Source: VFMC01 sp031400715 (GTDB lineage: Bacteria > Actinomycetota > Acidimicrobiia > Acidimicrobiales > Ilumatobacteraceae). Taken from it: 63,151 bases of DNA. Both the position numbers and the translations under genes were made by a program. The notes beneath the pieces were generated by a model. That model was not told where the DNA came from, searched no databases, and saw only the letters and a list, made by a program, of their open reading frames with translations. The stretch lies in the NCBI GenBank assembly GCA_031400715.1, contig JANNQK010000043.1, positions 1-63,151 of the forward strand, written 5' to 3'. Below are positions 25,494 through 33,587 of this stretch, one piece after another; the first letter of the stretch is position 1, and each line of letters opens with the position of its first letter.

Positions 25494-25767
25494 TCAGGCC
25501 ACCCAGTCGCCGATCCGGCTCGGGTCACCGGAACGTCCGGTATGGAGGCTCGTCATGCCGGGGGGTTCCTCCCGTGTCGCCCGGTGCTGTGACCCGCCGC
25601 TTCGCTCCCGCACTCGCCCCGTCGATCCTTCCCCCGCCTTCGCCATCGCCATCGCCCAGACTCGAACCGATTCTGCCTCATTGTCGCGTCCCGCAACGTT
25701 CGTCCCTGCACAACCGCGGACAGGACCTCACTCGACCGGAACAGATCTGCGCCTGTTCACCATCGCA

Positions 25768-25783
25768 CGTTCCACGTGGAACC
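25768..25783. promoter_or_regulatory. parS: parS site 3
   Basis: CGTTCCACGTGGAACC: perfect 14-bp palindromic core GTTCCACGTGGAAC, with only the outermost bases changed. Confidence 0.88.
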
Positions 25784-25905
25784 ATCACGACCCACTCGTC
25801 GGCCAGCCACATGCACGGACGACCGATCGCCTCGCCCATGTGGCACATCGTCTCGAACGCCGACGATCGAACCCTCATCCTGGCGACACACGCTCCGACG
25901 CGTGA

Positions 25906-25921
25906 TGTTCCACGTGGAACG
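25906..25921. promoter_or_regulatory. parS: parS site 4
   Basis: TGTTCCACGTGGAACG, one mismatch at the last base of the 16-bp palindrome. Confidence 0.9.
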
Positions 25922-26026
25922 CATGACACGGCGCAACGACACAACGGAGCTGTTCTCGGACGACCACCGAAGCACCGATCTCGCGCATACCGCCTCCGGA
26001 TCCACCACGCTCTCTTTCGAATGAAC

Positions 26027-26042
26027 GGTTCCAGGTGGAGCG
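26027..26042. promoter_or_regulatory. Degenerate parS-like site
   Basis: GGTTCCAGGTGGAGCG keeps the overall pattern but breaks the CACGTG core and one flank. It fits the spacing of the cluster and may be a decayed or low-affinity site. Confidence 0.4.
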
Positions 26043-26270
26043 TGCAGCGAGAGATGAACGCTGGATCGGTTCCAACATGGGGCCGACGTGGATCGCGTCT
26101 CGACCGCCGACGGGTCGCAACCGTTCGCCGCCACGCCTGGACTCGCGTCGATGGTCAGGGCCAGCGCTCCACGTCGCCATGGTTCAGGACGAAATGCGCC
26201 CGACGAACAGACGCTCGACCTGGGACTCGGGCCGCTGCAACGCGCAGGTGTCCTGCACGACGCTGACGCG

Positions 26271-26888
26271 TCAGCTGCGAATCGAAGATCGGCGCCATCG
26301 ATGCACCGCACCGGCCCGACCGTCGACACGGCCGTCGTCGACCATCATCACCGACACGGCACCATCCGGCAGGCGGTCCGATCCCGGCGGCGGTTCGCTC
26401 ACGATCAGGCAGCCACCCGGACGTAGCAGCATTTCGGCGAGCTGCAGCACCTCGGACACCGGTCCGAACGAACGCGCAGTGACAACGTCGAACTCGCCTG
26501 CTTCACGCCGAACGACCGTGTGGACATCACCGGAGACCACTCGCACCCTCGCCATGGCATCGAGGCCACGGACCCCGAAACGCAGCAGATCGGCGCGCTT
26601 GTCGCGCCGCTCGACCAAGGTGACCACAAGATCGGGTCTGCTTGCCGCGATGACCAATCCTGGCAGTCCCCCGCCCGAACCGAGGTCGACCAGCCGGCCG
26701 CCGTTCATCTCGTCGGGCAGCGCCGTGACGAAGAGTTCTGCGTGAGCGATCGCGTCGTCGATCACCACGCGACCGATTCCACCGCGTCGCTGGATCTCCG
26801 AGAGCACTCGGTGGAGTCGATCTCGGTCGAGCAGATCGGCAGTGGACGGCTTCGGATCGTCCAGGTCAGGATCGTCCGAACCGCTCAC
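26271..26888 (-). CDS. rsmG: 16S rRNA (guanine527-N7)-methyltransferase RsmG
   Basis: 205 residues, normal size. SAM-binding loop VDLGSGGGLPGLVIA (about 66-80), LVERRDKRADLLRF and VVTARSFGPVSEVLQLAEMLL identify the GidB family, which methylates G527 in the 530 loop of 16S rRNA. It lies between parA and jag as in mycobacteria. The C-terminus (RAGAVHRWRRSSIRS) is short and basic. The 162-bp gap from jag holds no gene. Confidence 0.95.
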   Translation of the reverse strand: MSGSDDPDLDDPKPSTADLLDRDRLHRVLSEIQRRGGIGRVVIDDAIAHAELFVTALPDEMNGGRLVDLGSGGGLPGLVIAASRPDLVVTLVERRDKRADLLRFGVRGLDAMARVRVVSGDVHTVVRREAGEFDVVTARSFGPVSEVLQLAEMLLRPGGCLIVSEPPPGSDRLPDGAVSVMMVDDGRVDGRAGAVHRWRRSSIRS

Positions 26889-27050
26889 GGCACCCGTCGG
26901 CCTTCCAGGCTGAGGCTGGTCCTCGGACTCAGGCTGGAGCTCGGGCTCGATCTCTGGCCGGATCGGCCGATGCGTGGACGGAGACGACGATGCCTCAGGT
27001 GAGGCCGCACCCCGACCACGGCTCTCGCCGCGCGACGGCTTCGATCCGGG

Positions 27051-28169
27051 TCAGTCATTCGCCGGAGCGATGACCACGCACCGGCGTGGGTCGTCGCCCT
27101 CGGACCGCGTGACGACCCCTTCGACGTCCGACAGCACGTCATGGATCACCTTGCGATCGGACGACGACATCGGCTCGAGACGCTTGGGGGAACCGTCGGC
27201 CACCACCTGCTCGGCCACCTGATGGGCAAACCGGCTGAGCGCTTCCTTGCGTCGTTCGCGGTATCCACCGACATCGACGCGAAGGCGCGTGTCGTGATCG
27301 CCGAGACGACGCTGAGCAGCAACCCGCGTGAGCTCCTGGAGCGCCTGCAACGTGGCACCACGGGGACCGACGAGCAAGCCGAGATCCGACCCGTCGACGG
27401 TGACCTCGAGATCATCATCTTCTCGACGAACAGCGGCAGTTCCGACCAGACCAAAGGCATCGACGACACCCTGAACGAACACCCGTGCCTCTTCGCCTAC
27501 CTGCGCTGCATCCACCGTGGTCTCCTCCACCTGATCGTTGTTCGCGCTGACAGCGTTCGCTGCGCGCGCTCCGTCCTTGCGGGAGCGGCTGGGACGGACG
27601 GACCCGCCTCCGCCGCCCCGTTCCGCGCCGCGTTCTGAAGTGCGGGCCTCATCACTGCGGGCCTCATCACTGCGGGCCGACTCACTGCGGGCCGACTCAC
27701 CCTCGAACACATCGAAGGGGTCATGACCCGAATCAGACCCGCTGACCGTCGACTCGCGTCCGGCGCCGGCCGCTGTGCGAGCCGTGCCACGACGGGGCTT
27801 CGGGGCGGGGGCAACGTCGCTGGCAGCGGCCACCTTGCTTGCCGACACCCGAGCTGGTTTGTCGCCACGAGCTCGCGCCGGCTTGGCGGGAGCGTCCGTG
27901 CTGTCAGCCACATCGGCGGATTCGTTCTGATCCACCTTGTCGCCCTTGGCACTCTTCTTCCGGTCACGACGTTCGACCTTGGGGCGGGGAGTGGTGGGTC
28001 GAACACGCGCCCGAACTCGGGCCTCGCCCCGAACTCGGCCGAACAGGCCGGCGCGTGGTTCGTCGAGCACCACGATCTCGGCATCGTCCTCGGCGACTCC
28101 GAGCTGATCGAGGGCCTTGTTCTTGGCCTCGTCCACGGACTTTCCTGTGGTTTCCACCCATTCCATCAT
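27051..28169 (-). CDS. khpB: RNA-binding protein KhpB (Jag)
   Basis: 372 residues in three parts. Jag-N domain at the start (MEWVETTGKSVDEAKNKAL ... LFGRVRGEARVRARV); a very long disordered linker (about 60-225) rich in Lys, Ala, Ser and Arg; a KH domain with LGLLVGPRGATLQALQ; and an R3H domain ending EPMSSSDRKVIHDVL. KhpB binds RNA with KhpA and affects cell division and envelope synthesis. The linker contains a 15-bp tandem repeat (27641-27700, four copies) coding SARSD/EARSD units. Located immediately after yidC, as usual. Confidence 0.92.
   Translation of the reverse strand: MMEWVETTGKSVDEAKNKALDQLGVAEDDAEIVVLDEPRAGLFGRVRGEARVRARVRPTTPRPKVERRDRKKSAKGDKVDQNESADVADSTDAPAKPARARGDKPARVSASKVAAASDVAPAPKPRRGTARTAAGAGRESTVSGSDSGHDPFDVFEGESARSESARSDEARSDEARTSERGAERGGGGGSVRPSRSRKDGARAANAVSANNDQVEETTVDAAQVGEEARVFVQGVVDAFGLVGTAAVRREDDDLEVTVDGSDLGLLVGPRGATLQALQELTRVAAQRRLGDHDTRLRVDVGGYRERRKEALSRFAHQVAEQVVADGSPKRLEPMSSSDRKVIHDVLSDVEGVVTRSEGDDPRRCVVIAPAND
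27641..27700 (-). repeat. 15-bp tandem repeat in khpB linker, four copies
   Basis: Two copies of TGCGGGCCTCATCAC (27641-27670) and two of TGCGGGCCGACTCAC (27671-27700). The two subtypes suggest stepwise duplication. In frame, adding charged residues to the disordered linker. Confidence 0.95.
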
Positions 28170-28174
28170 TCGAC

Positions 28175-29284
28175 CTACGACTTCTTCTTGGGCGCTGGAC
28201 GCGCCGGGGGAGTGGACGAACCGGTCTTGCCGCTCGACGGCGGGCGCGTGGCCCGACCAGACGACGTGGGCCGGTTCTTCGGAGCGGTGACACGCTTGGA
28301 CGTGGTCGGGGGCGAGCTCTTTGCAGCAGGCTTTGCCTTCGAGTCCTTGGAGTCCTTCGCGTCCTTGCCGAGCGACATGTCGCGCTTGGCCTGGGCGAAC
28401 AGACCCGTGCCACCGCCGTCTGCCTTGTGCATCTCACGCGCTCGCTCGCCGGCGGCCTGCGCCTGACGGCCGAGCGACTGCTCACCGGCGTAGAACCGCC
28501 GGGTGATGTAGTACTGCAGGCCGATCCGGAAGATCGCTTGCGCCATGTAGTAGACGACGAGACCGGTGAGGTAGAAGACCAGGAAGACGGCGAACACCAC
28601 CGGCAGGTACTGCATGATCTTGGCCTGCATCTCCGACATCGTCGGGCTCACACTCGCCCGAGCGGCCACCATCCGCTGCTGGATGAAATAGAGCGCACCG
28701 AGCGCGATCACCAAGAGGGCGTAGATCATGCCCTTGCCGATCGACTCGCCGATCACCTCGAACGGCCGCCTGGCCAGATCGAGGCCCCAGGACAGCATCT
28801 CCGTCTTGCCGGCGAGCGACGTGTAGAGAGCGGTGCCCGAGTCGATGAAGTCGGGGTAGAACACCTTCAACCCAGTTGGCTTACCCTGACACAGCGCGAG
28901 GGAGTTCGGCGACAAGTCGGCGGTCCCGCAGGTGATCTCCCGCGTCAGGCCGTGAAGCACCTGGAACATGATGATGAACACCGGGAACTGCAGCAACAGG
29001 GGGAAACACGAGGCCAACGGGTTGACCTTGTGCTCCTGGTAGAGCTTCATCATCTCTTCGTTGAGCTTCTGGCGATCGCCCCGGTGCTCTTGCTGAAGCT
29101 TGCGCAACTCCGGCTGCAGGCGCTGCATCTCGAGCATGCCTTTAGTGGCCTTGAGCTGGAGCGGCGCGGTGATGAGCATCACCACGAGCGCGATCATCGA
29201 GATGGCGAGGATGTAGTTGTGGGTGTAGTCGTAGAACTTCGCCAGCAGCCAGGCGGGTCCTTCGAACAGGCCGAGTGCGATCAT
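28175..29284 (-). CDS. yidC: Membrane protein insertase YidC/Oxa1
   Basis: 369 residues. Five membrane segments typical of YidC2/Oxa1 without the large periplasmic domain: YILAISMIALVVMLITAPLQ (TM1), the cytoplasmic coiled-coil hairpin MLEMQRLQPELRKLQQEHRG with LNEEMMKLYQEHKVNPLASC, FPLLLQFPVFIIMFQVLHG, GMIYALLVIALGALYFIQQR and FAVFLVFYLTGLVVYYMAQA. The C-terminal tail of about 95 residues is very rich in Lys, Ser and Pro, as expected for ribosome contact. Its ATG overlaps the yidD stop by 4 bp. Confidence 0.96.
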   Translation of the reverse strand: MIALGLFEGPAWLLAKFYDYTHNYILAISMIALVVMLITAPLQLKATKGMLEMQRLQPELRKLQQEHRGDRQKLNEEMMKLYQEHKVNPLASCFPLLLQFPVFIIMFQVLHGLTREITCGTADLSPNSLALCQGKPTGLKVFYPDFIDSGTALYTSLAGKTEMLSWGLDLARRPFEVIGESIGKGMIYALLVIALGALYFIQQRMVAARASVSPTMSEMQAKIMQYLPVVFAVFLVFYLTGLVVYYMAQAIFRIGLQYYITRRFYAGEQSLGRQAQAAGERAREMHKADGGGTGLFAQAKRDMSLGKDAKDSKDSKAKPAAKSSPPTTSKRVTAPKNRPTSSGRATRPPSSGKTGSSTPPARPAPKKKS

Positions 29285-29562
29285 GCGCGGCGTCGCTTTC
29301 TCATGTATCGGGTCTCATCGATCAGGTGGACGGAGGGGAGCGTGCTGTTCGGCACCGGGACGGGATCCCAGCCCGAAGGACCGAACGGGCGACACCGCAC
29401 GAGACGGCGAACGGTGAGCCAGAGGCCCCGACCGGTTCCATGGACCTCGAACGCCTCGAGGGCATAGGACGAACAGGTCGGTGTGAATCGGCACGGCGAC
29501 GGCCGTCCGTCGACGGCGCGCTGATACCACATCACGGCGCGCATCACGACGGTGGGCTTCAC
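29281..29562 (-). CDS. yidD: Membrane protein insertion efficiency factor YidD
   Basis: 93 residues with the YidD signature WYQRAVDGRPSPCRFTPTCS, SYALEAFEVHG and the C-terminal CRPFGPSGWDPVP. The conserved cysteines are present. It assists YidC. The GTG at 29562 overlaps the rnpA stop by 4 bp (GTGA), which is why I prefer it over the ATG at 29544; the longer upstream frame is antisense-like noise over rnpA. Confidence 0.9.
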   Translation of the reverse strand: MKPTVVMRAVMWYQRAVDGRPSPCRFTPTCSSYALEAFEVHGTGRGLWLTVRRLVRCRPFGPSGWDPVPVPNSTLPSVHLIDETRYMRKRRRA

Positions 29563-29984
29563 GACGACTGGCCGCTCGACGGCCTGGGCGGCGATGCCAT
29601 CCGGCGCGCCTGCGCTCGGACGGAAGCGACCAGCGCCTCGACGTCCGAGCTCAGCTCGGGAAAGGATCGTGCGGCGACCGCTGGGCGGCCGCCCACCAGG
29701 TACCAACCGGGTGGCAGCGCTGACCTGCGCGATCGATCCGGTCCCGGCGGGTGAGCCGGACCTGGGTCGATCGGGTCCTGTACCGCCAGCAGCACGCGCA
29801 ACCGACGCCGTACCTGGTTGCGAACGACGGCCGGCCCGACGGCGCGGCCGATCGCAAAGGCCACGCGAGGCGGCGATGCTGACGGATCGGGGAGAAAAGT
29901 GCACCACAACACTCCGGCCCGGGCTCGAACGCCGTCCTGCGCCAGGCGCGCGAAGACACTCCGTTCCCGGATGCGCCAGATCAA
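29559..29984 (-). CDS. rnpA: Ribonuclease P protein component
   Basis: 141 residues. The RNA-binding core has FARLAQDGVRARAG, and the signature VAFAIGRAVGPAVVRNQVRRRLRVLL. RnpA with M1 RNA matures tRNA 5' ends. The C-terminal part is longer and more Pro/Arg-rich than usual. The ATG overlaps the rpmH stop by 4 bp. Confidence 0.92.
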   Translation of the reverse strand: MIWRIRERSVFARLAQDGVRARAGVLWCTFLPDPSASPPRVAFAIGRAVGPAVVRNQVRRRLRVLLAVQDPIDPGPAHPPGPDRSRRSALPPGWYLVGGRPAVAARSFPELSSDVEALVASVRAQARRMASPPRPSSGQSS

Positions 29985-30115
29985 GCCGACAGCTTGTGGC
30001 GGCCCTTGGCTCGGCGTGCTTTGAGCACAGCCCGGCCTGCACGGGTACTCATGCGGTTGCGGAAGCCGTGCTTGCGAGCCCGGCGACGGTTGTTTGGTTG
30101 GTAGGTGCGCTTCAA
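29981..30115 (-). CDS. rpmH: Ribosomal protein bL34
   Basis: 44 residues, KRTYQPNNRRRARKHGFRNR then RAGRAVLKARRAKGRHKLSA: complete and canonical. The start codon is TTG at 30115, because AGGAGG lies 6 bases upstream and there is no ATG or GTG at the right place. First gene of the leftward rpmH-rnpA-yidD-yidC-khpB series, all joined by short overlaps. Confidence 0.96.
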   Translation of the reverse strand: MKRTYQPNNRRRARKHGFRNRMSTRAGRAVLKARRAKGRHKLSA

Positions 30116-30620
30116 CGCGACCCTCCTGAGACGGCCACAGCTCCCGCTGCGGGGGGACATCATGATCCAGCGCTCACGGCGGCTGACGCCCACGAAAGGG
30201 CGGCCGTACGGGCGATCGCACCGAGGCGCGAGCGCCCACCACGAGCGATGAGAACCTGCACAGGTTAGGGGCAGCCCACCTTTCCGGCAACACCTCCGCC
30301 AAGACCTCCGCCAAGACCTCCGCCAAGACCTGTGGCTCCGGCCGCGCGATGTACCAGGTGAGATGATCACGACGCTGCGACGGTGGCGGGCTCGGCCCGT
30401 TCCGCGATGGCATCGGTGGCTGCTAGGTTGCACACCTCCACGACGGAGCGTGAGCGGCCCCGAGGAGCCGGAGACCAGCCGGAGACCAGCCGATCGGTGA
30501 TCCGCCGACCACGGGTGAGCACACCCATTGCACACAGCCTGATGGTGGTGCGGCTCGTGGTCATCCACAGTTGTGGACAACGATGTGGACAGCGGTTCGA
30601 CGACGAGGGAGGAGGTGCAG
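30116..30620. promoter_or_regulatory. rpmH-dnaA divergent regulatory region with DnaA boxes
   Basis: About 500 bp between two divergent genes. It holds a 12-bp tandem repeat (30292-30327) and, next to dnaA, TCATCCACA (30561-30569), a perfect TGTGGACAA (30572-30580) and TGTGGACAG (30584-30592). These fit autoregulation of dnaA by DnaA. Promoters for rpmH and dnaA should be here but no clear hexamers were found. Confidence 0.6.
30292..30327. repeat. 12-bp tandem repeat upstream of rpmH, three copies
   Basis: ACCTCCGCCAAG repeated exactly three times (30292-30303, 30304-30315, 30316-30327), then a partial fourth copy. It lies in the rpmH leader or promoter region. It has no DnaA-box content. 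Confidence 0.93.
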
Positions 30621-32093
30621 GTGAACGACACAGAACAGGTGTGGACAGCGGTCGCTCAACTCCTGCGGGCCCAGGTGTCGGAGGCCGTGTGGTTCTCCAC
30701 GTTCCAAGACGTCGTGTCGCTCGAGAGCGACCCGAGCCTGCTCCGCCTCAGCGCACCCAACAACCACATCCGCGATCGGATCCTCTCCCGCTACCTCCCG
30801 CTCGTCCGCGACGCGATGGAAGAGATCGGTGTCGCGAGTCGCCAGCTGGTCGTGGAGGTGCAACTCGTCGAGCCGTTCGACCTCGATGGCGACTCGGGCC
30901 GATTGGGTCAACACGAGCGCGGCGACCGAAACAGCTACGGCGACCGAAACTCCCCGGCCAACCGCGACCACGAGGAACAGCTCGACCGCCGCGATCGCGA
31001 TGATCGAACGGATCACGAGCATCGGCGAAGCGGTGGCGCATCGTCCGGAGCGACCCAGTCGCTCGACCTCGCCGGCTTGAACCCCAGGTACACCTTCGAG
31101 ACCTTCGTCAAGGGTGCATCGAACCAATTCGCCCTGGCTGCCGCACTCCGGGTGGCCGAGACCCCCGGTCGGAGCTACAACCCGCTCTTCATCTACGGGT
31201 CTGCCGGCTTGGGCAAGACACACTTGCTGCACGCCATCGGCCACTACGTGCACCACCACTACCAGCACGACATCGTTCGCTATGTGAGCACCGAGACGTT
31301 CTTGAACGAGTACGTCGACGGCATTCGAACCAACACGATCGCCAACTTCAAGCGACGCTTTCGCGACATCGATGTGCTCCTGATCGACGACATCCAGTTC
31401 ATGGAAGGCAAAGAAGGCCTGCAAGAGGAGTTCTTCCACACCTTCAACTCACTCCACGGCGCCAACAAGCAGATCGTGATGTCGAGCGATCGGATGCCCG
31501 ATGCGATCCCCACGCTGGAAGAACGCCTCCGTGGCCGCTTCAAGTGGGGCCTGATCACCGACATCCAGCCGCCCGACCTCGAGACCCGGCTCGCGATCCT
31601 TCGCAACAAGGCAGAGCGCGATCGCAGCCCCGTCCCCTCGGACACCCTCGAGCTCATCGCGTCTCGGATCACCAGCAACATCCGTGAGCTGGAAGGCGCG
31701 CTCATTCGCGTCACTGCCTACGCCAGCCTCAACCACGTCCCGATCAGCACGCATCTGGCCGAGCAACTGCTCGGCGACCTCATGACCGGCACCCACCTGA
31801 AGACGCGAACCGACGAAGAGCTCCTGGCCGAGATCGCGGTGATCCTCGGGTTCAGCGTGGAGGCACTCCGCAGCAAGAGCCGCCAGCGCCCCTTGGTCAC
31901 CGCCAGACAGACCGCCATGTACGTCTTCCGTGAGTTGACCGACCTGTCGTACCCCAGCATCGCTCGGCTGTTCGGTGGCCGCGATCACACGACGGTGATC
32001 CATGCGGTCGACAAGATCCAGCGGCTGATGAAGGAACGCAAGCAGATCTACGACCAGGTGACCGACCTCGTCCAGCGGCTGAAGACCAGTTGA
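30621..32093 (+). CDS. dnaA: Chromosomal replication initiator DnaA
   Basis: 490 residues. Domain I (VWTAVAQLLRAQVSEAVWFS), a disordered domain II of about 80 residues rich in Asp/Arg/Asn, AAA+ domain III with Walker A GSAGLGKTH (193-201) and Walker B LLIDDIQF (about 252), and domain IV with the DnaA signature SYPSIARLFGGRDHTTVIHA. It opens oriC and recruits DnaB. The GTG at 30621 is chosen because GGAGGAGG lies about 6 bases upstream; a GTG at 30573 would start inside a DnaA box and add 16 unconserved residues. Confidence 0.97.
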   Translation: MNDTEQVWTAVAQLLRAQVSEAVWFSTFQDVVSLESDPSLLRLSAPNNHIRDRILSRYLPLVRDAMEEIGVASRQLVVEVQLVEPFDLDGDSGRLGQHERGDRNSYGDRNSPANRDHEEQLDRRDRDDRTDHEHRRSGGASSGATQSLDLAGLNPRYTFETFVKGASNQFALAAALRVAETPGRSYNPLFIYGSAGLGKTHLLHAIGHYVHHHYQHDIVRYVSTETFLNEYVDGIRTNTIANFKRRFRDIDVLLIDDIQFMEGKEGLQEEFFHTFNSLHGANKQIVMSSDRMPDAIPTLEERLRGRFKWGLITDIQPPDLETRLAILRNKAERDRSPVPSDTLELIASRITSNIRELEGALIRVTAYASLNHVPISTHLAEQLLGDLMTGTHLKTRTDEELLAEIAVILGFSVEALRSKSRQRPLVTARQTAMYVFRELTDLSYPSIARLFGGRDHTTVIHAVDKIQRLMKERKQIYDQVTDLVQRLKTS

Positions 32094-32362
32094 TCTCGGT
32101 GGGCTTCCGAGCGCTCACCGCGCGAACCACACGCCTGGGCGTTGGGGGGAACCTGGGGACACCGAGGCACTCGCCGGGGGATGACTGCGCGATGTCCACC
32201 GAAGCACATCGATGTGGTTTCGTGCCTGGGGACGACGGTGGACATCGGTGTGGACGCAGGAATCGGCCCTACGCTGGCCCGACGCGTGGTTGTGCACAAT
32301 CCACAGCCCTTATTACCTTTATTGTCTTTTCAGAACACATCCGTGGTGAGAAAGGTTGACCT
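32094..32362. other. oriC: Putative oriC (dnaA-dnaN intergenic region)
   Basis: 269 bp in the standard actinobacterial origin position. It contains an AT-rich tract (about 32310-32331) that would serve as the unwinding element, and next to it TTGTGCACA (32290-32298, one mismatch to the DnaA box) and CAATCCACA (32297-32305). Weaker matches are GGTGGACAT (32237-32245) and TGTGGACGC (32249-32257). No perfect box is present, so the match is less crisp than in mycobacteria or Streptomyces. Position and the AT tract are the main evidence. Confidence 0.7.
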
Positions 32363-33457
32363 GTGAAGTTCCGTTGCGAGCGTGAGACCCTGGCCGAAGC
32401 GTTGGCAACGGCCGGGCGTGCTGCCACTGGTCGGACAGGCACCCTGCCGGTGCTGTCAGGCCTTCGGCTCGAGCTGTCCGGCGATCTGCTGACCATCACC
32501 GGCACCGATCTCGATCTCACCATCCAGCTCGAGATCGCTGTCGGCGGAGAGGCCGATGGCGGTGTGGTGCTGCCGGCCCGGTTGTCGAGCGACATCGTGC
32601 GTTCACTGCCCGCCGGCAAGGTCGACGTCGACGTCACCGATGACGACGTCAAGATCAGCGGTGGTCGGTCACAGTTCACCGTGCGACCCTTGTCGCTCGA
32701 CGACTACCCGCGCCTGTCGGCACCCGCATCCAGCGCGGTCACGATCAACGCTGCCGCGTTCGGCGAGGCCTTGCGCCAGGTGGTGCGAGCCGCCAGCACT
32801 GACGAGGCGCGACCGATCCTCACGGGCGTCCTGCTCACCGCAGAGAACGATGGCCTACGCCTGGTCGCCACCGACTCGTATCGTCTCGCCGTGCGAGATC
32901 TCCCCGGGGTCAGCGTGCTGGGCACCGACCAGAAGGTGCTCGTGCCTGGTAGAGCGCTCAACGAGCTCCAGCGCCTGCTCGGTCTCGGCGATGAACTGGT
33001 CCTGCGCCTCGGCGAACGCGACGCCACCTTCGAAGTCGGCACCACCCGGCTCACCACCCGGCTGATCGAGGGCGAGTTCCCGAACTATCGGCAGCTCATC
33101 CCGGCCAGCCATCCCAACGTGGTCACCGTCGATCGGGAGCCCCTGCTCGAAGCCATTCGTCGTGTGAAGATCCTCGCCCGCGATGCGACCCCGGTGAGGT
33201 TGACGATCGCAGCAGACGGGCTCAAGCTCACGGCGATCACCCAAGACGTCGGCAACGCAACCGAAGAGCTCGACGCGAGCGCAGAGGGTTCCGATCTCGT
33301 GGTGGCGTTCAACCCCGACTACCTCGCTGCTGGTGTCGAAGCGGTGTCGTCCGACCAGATCACGCTGTCGACCATCGATTCGCTGAAGCCGGCGGTCGTT
33401 CGCGGCGTGGGCTCGGACGACTACCTCTACCTGTTGATGCCTGTTCGCGTCCCGTGA
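32363..33457 (+). CDS. dnaN: DNA polymerase III beta subunit (sliding clamp)
   Basis: 364 residues, three clamp domains. MKFRCERETLAEALATAGRA at the start, TGTLPVLSGLRLEL, FTVRPLSLDDYPRL, LVATDSYRLAVRDL, TTRLIEGEFPNYRQLIP and the C-terminal YLYLLMPVRVP are all typical. It encircles DNA and tethers the polymerase. GTG start at 32363 with AGAAAGG upstream. Confidence 0.97.
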   Translation: MKFRCERETLAEALATAGRAATGRTGTLPVLSGLRLELSGDLLTITGTDLDLTIQLEIAVGGEADGGVVLPARLSSDIVRSLPAGKVDVDVTDDDVKISGGRSQFTVRPLSLDDYPRLSAPASSAVTINAAAFGEALRQVVRAASTDEARPILTGVLLTAENDGLRLVATDSYRLAVRDLPGVSVLGTDQKVLVPGRALNELQRLLGLGDELVLRLGERDATFEVGTTRLTTRLIEGEFPNYRQLIPASHPNVVTVDREPLLEAIRRVKILARDATPVRLTIAADGLKLTAITQDVGNATEELDASAEGSDLVVAFNPDYLAAGVEAVSSDQITLSTIDSLKPAVVRGVGSDDYLYLLMPVRVP

Positions 33458-33482
33458 TCGCCGGCGGCGGCGCCAGCTGTTG

Positions 33483-33551
33483 CGACGTGCCCCTTTCCGA
33501 CGTGCCCCTATCGGACATGCCCCTTTCCGACCTGGCTCGCGACCTGGCTCA
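33483..33551. repeat. Tandem repeats between dnaN and recF
   Basis: CGACGTGCCCCTTTC at 33483-33497 with two diverged copies (33498-33512, 33513-33527), then two 12-bp units CGACCTGGCTCG and CGACCTGGCTCA (33528-33551). Non-coding spacer; no DnaA box or hairpin. Confidence 0.85.
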
Positions 33552-33587
33552 GGCGTGGCCCTGCTCGAACCCGTCGATCGATCCGCA

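Larger units (their letters stand above)
24904..26270. other. Gene-free parS/centromere region
   Basis: 1.37 kb between parA and rsmG with no gene I can support; the open frames here lack recognisable domains and run into parS sites. It contains four good and one degenerate parS palindromes at intervals of 121-332 bp, and should also carry the parA promoter. Base composition remains GC-rich with many CCG/CGA runs. Nothing else (terminator, RNA gene, repeat array) stands out. Confidence 0.75.

Noticed and set aside
25574..26266. A 230-codon plus-strand frame in the parS region
   Set aside because: Pro/Arg/Ser-rich, no domain, and it reads through three ParB-binding palindromes; treated as chance.
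30292..30327. Short regular repeats considered as a CRISPR array
   Set aside because: Units are directly abutting 12-bp copies without spacers; no cas genes anywhere in the window.
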